Below, in pieces: positions 63,911 through 64,000 of a DNA stretch of 64,000 nt. The notes beneath the pieces are model-generated. The model worked only from the letters and a program-made list of their open reading frames with translations. It had not been told where the DNA came from and did no database searches. Made by a program: the position numbers and the translations under genes. Source of the DNA: Leucobacter sp. OH1287 (GTDB lineage Bacteria; Actinomycetota; Actinomycetes; Actinomycetales; Microbacteriaceae); contig NZ_RQYM01000009.1 in NCBI RefSeq assembly GCF_003859945.1, positions 23,307 through 87,306 of the forward strand, read 5' to 3'. Each line of letters starts with the position of its first letter. Position 1 is the stretch's first letter.

Positions 63911-64000
63911 TGTCAGTGACGGTCGAAAAGTAGCCCACTAGCGCCGCTCGAAAAGTAGCCCAATTCATCTAAAAATGAAAGGGTGATTTCTTTGGATAAT
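63911..64000 (+). mobile_element. Left end of an IS21-like element
   Basis: TGTCAGTGACGGTCGAAAAG opens the element; CGAAAAGTAGCCCA occurs twice (63928-63941 and 63951-63964), the multiple terminal-repeat pattern of the IS21 family. A GTG at about 63982 with a GAAAGG site begins a frame (V-I-S-L-D-N...) that fits an IstA transposase start and runs off the window. Confidence 0.65.

Overview
The window is the chromosomal replication-origin region of a high-GC Gram-positive bacterium (Actinomycetota, most likely Micrococcales/Microbacteriaceae-like; the rank below phylum is inference). Evidence: the canonical block gyrA-gyrB-dciA-recF-dnaN-dnaA | rpmH-rnpA-yidD-yidC-jag-rsmG-parA-parB; a DUF3566 membrane gene directly after gyrA; NucS, an SCO4848-type small membrane protein and an MhuD-type haem oxygenase; many GTG/TTG starts and -10 boxes sitting 6-7 nt before start codons. 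GC is moderate (roughly 55-60% by eye).

Layout. 1-6.4 kb: hydantoin-type uptake and hydrolysis operon (NCS1 permease, hyuA, hyuB) with a divergent PucR regulator. 6.5-9.9 kb: SDR39U1 epimerase, photolyase, PhnA/YjdM-type zinc-ribbon protein, tRNA-Ala(UGC), tRNA-Ile(GAU). 10.2-26.7 kb: replication core; DnaA boxes cluster on both sides of dnaA (18.6-18.8 and 20.8-20.95 kb), and dnaA-side genes run leftward while rpmH-side genes run rightward, i.e. away from the origin. Seven perfect parS sites (TGTTTCACGTGAAACA) are scattered from 6.4 to 57.9 kb, four of them inside reading frames. 26.8-40.9 kb: acyl-CoA synthetase, YggS, a polar amino-acid ABC importer, TagD, HAD phosphatase, SseB, NucS, SMR and MATE exporters, an M13 peptidase and an acyltransferase-3. 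41.0-47.3 kb: a five-gene operon joining a binding-protein-dependent importer to three phosphatase activities, including a tyrosine-phosphatase/calcineurin-type phosphoesterase fusion. 47.5-51.9 kb: TrhO, MhuD-like haem oxygenase, a deacetylase-like protein paired with an LpxD-like acyltransferase, and a LOG-family protein. 52.1-53.7 kb: tRNA-Tyr followed by a Fic gene bracketed by two 65-bp direct repeats with palindromic ends, apparently a small inserted cassette. 53.7-59.1 kb: a 1414-residue PutA-like protein that has lost key catalytic motifs in both halves, and a FadR-type regulator. 59.2-63.2 kb: HutC-type regulator, methylmalonate-semialdehyde dehydrogenase and a sugar porter, with three matching operators. 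63.4-64.0 kb: tRNA-Thr(CGU), an IS481-type remnant and the start of an IS21-like element inserted into it.

Across the whole window GGATCC is strikingly over-represented (more than 90 sites by my manual reading, against about 20 expected from composition), often in Gly/Ser linkers and intergenic DNA. The main candidates for something undescribed are the repeat-flanked Fic cassette, the degenerate PutA, the phosphatase-transporter operon and the GGATCC proliferation.
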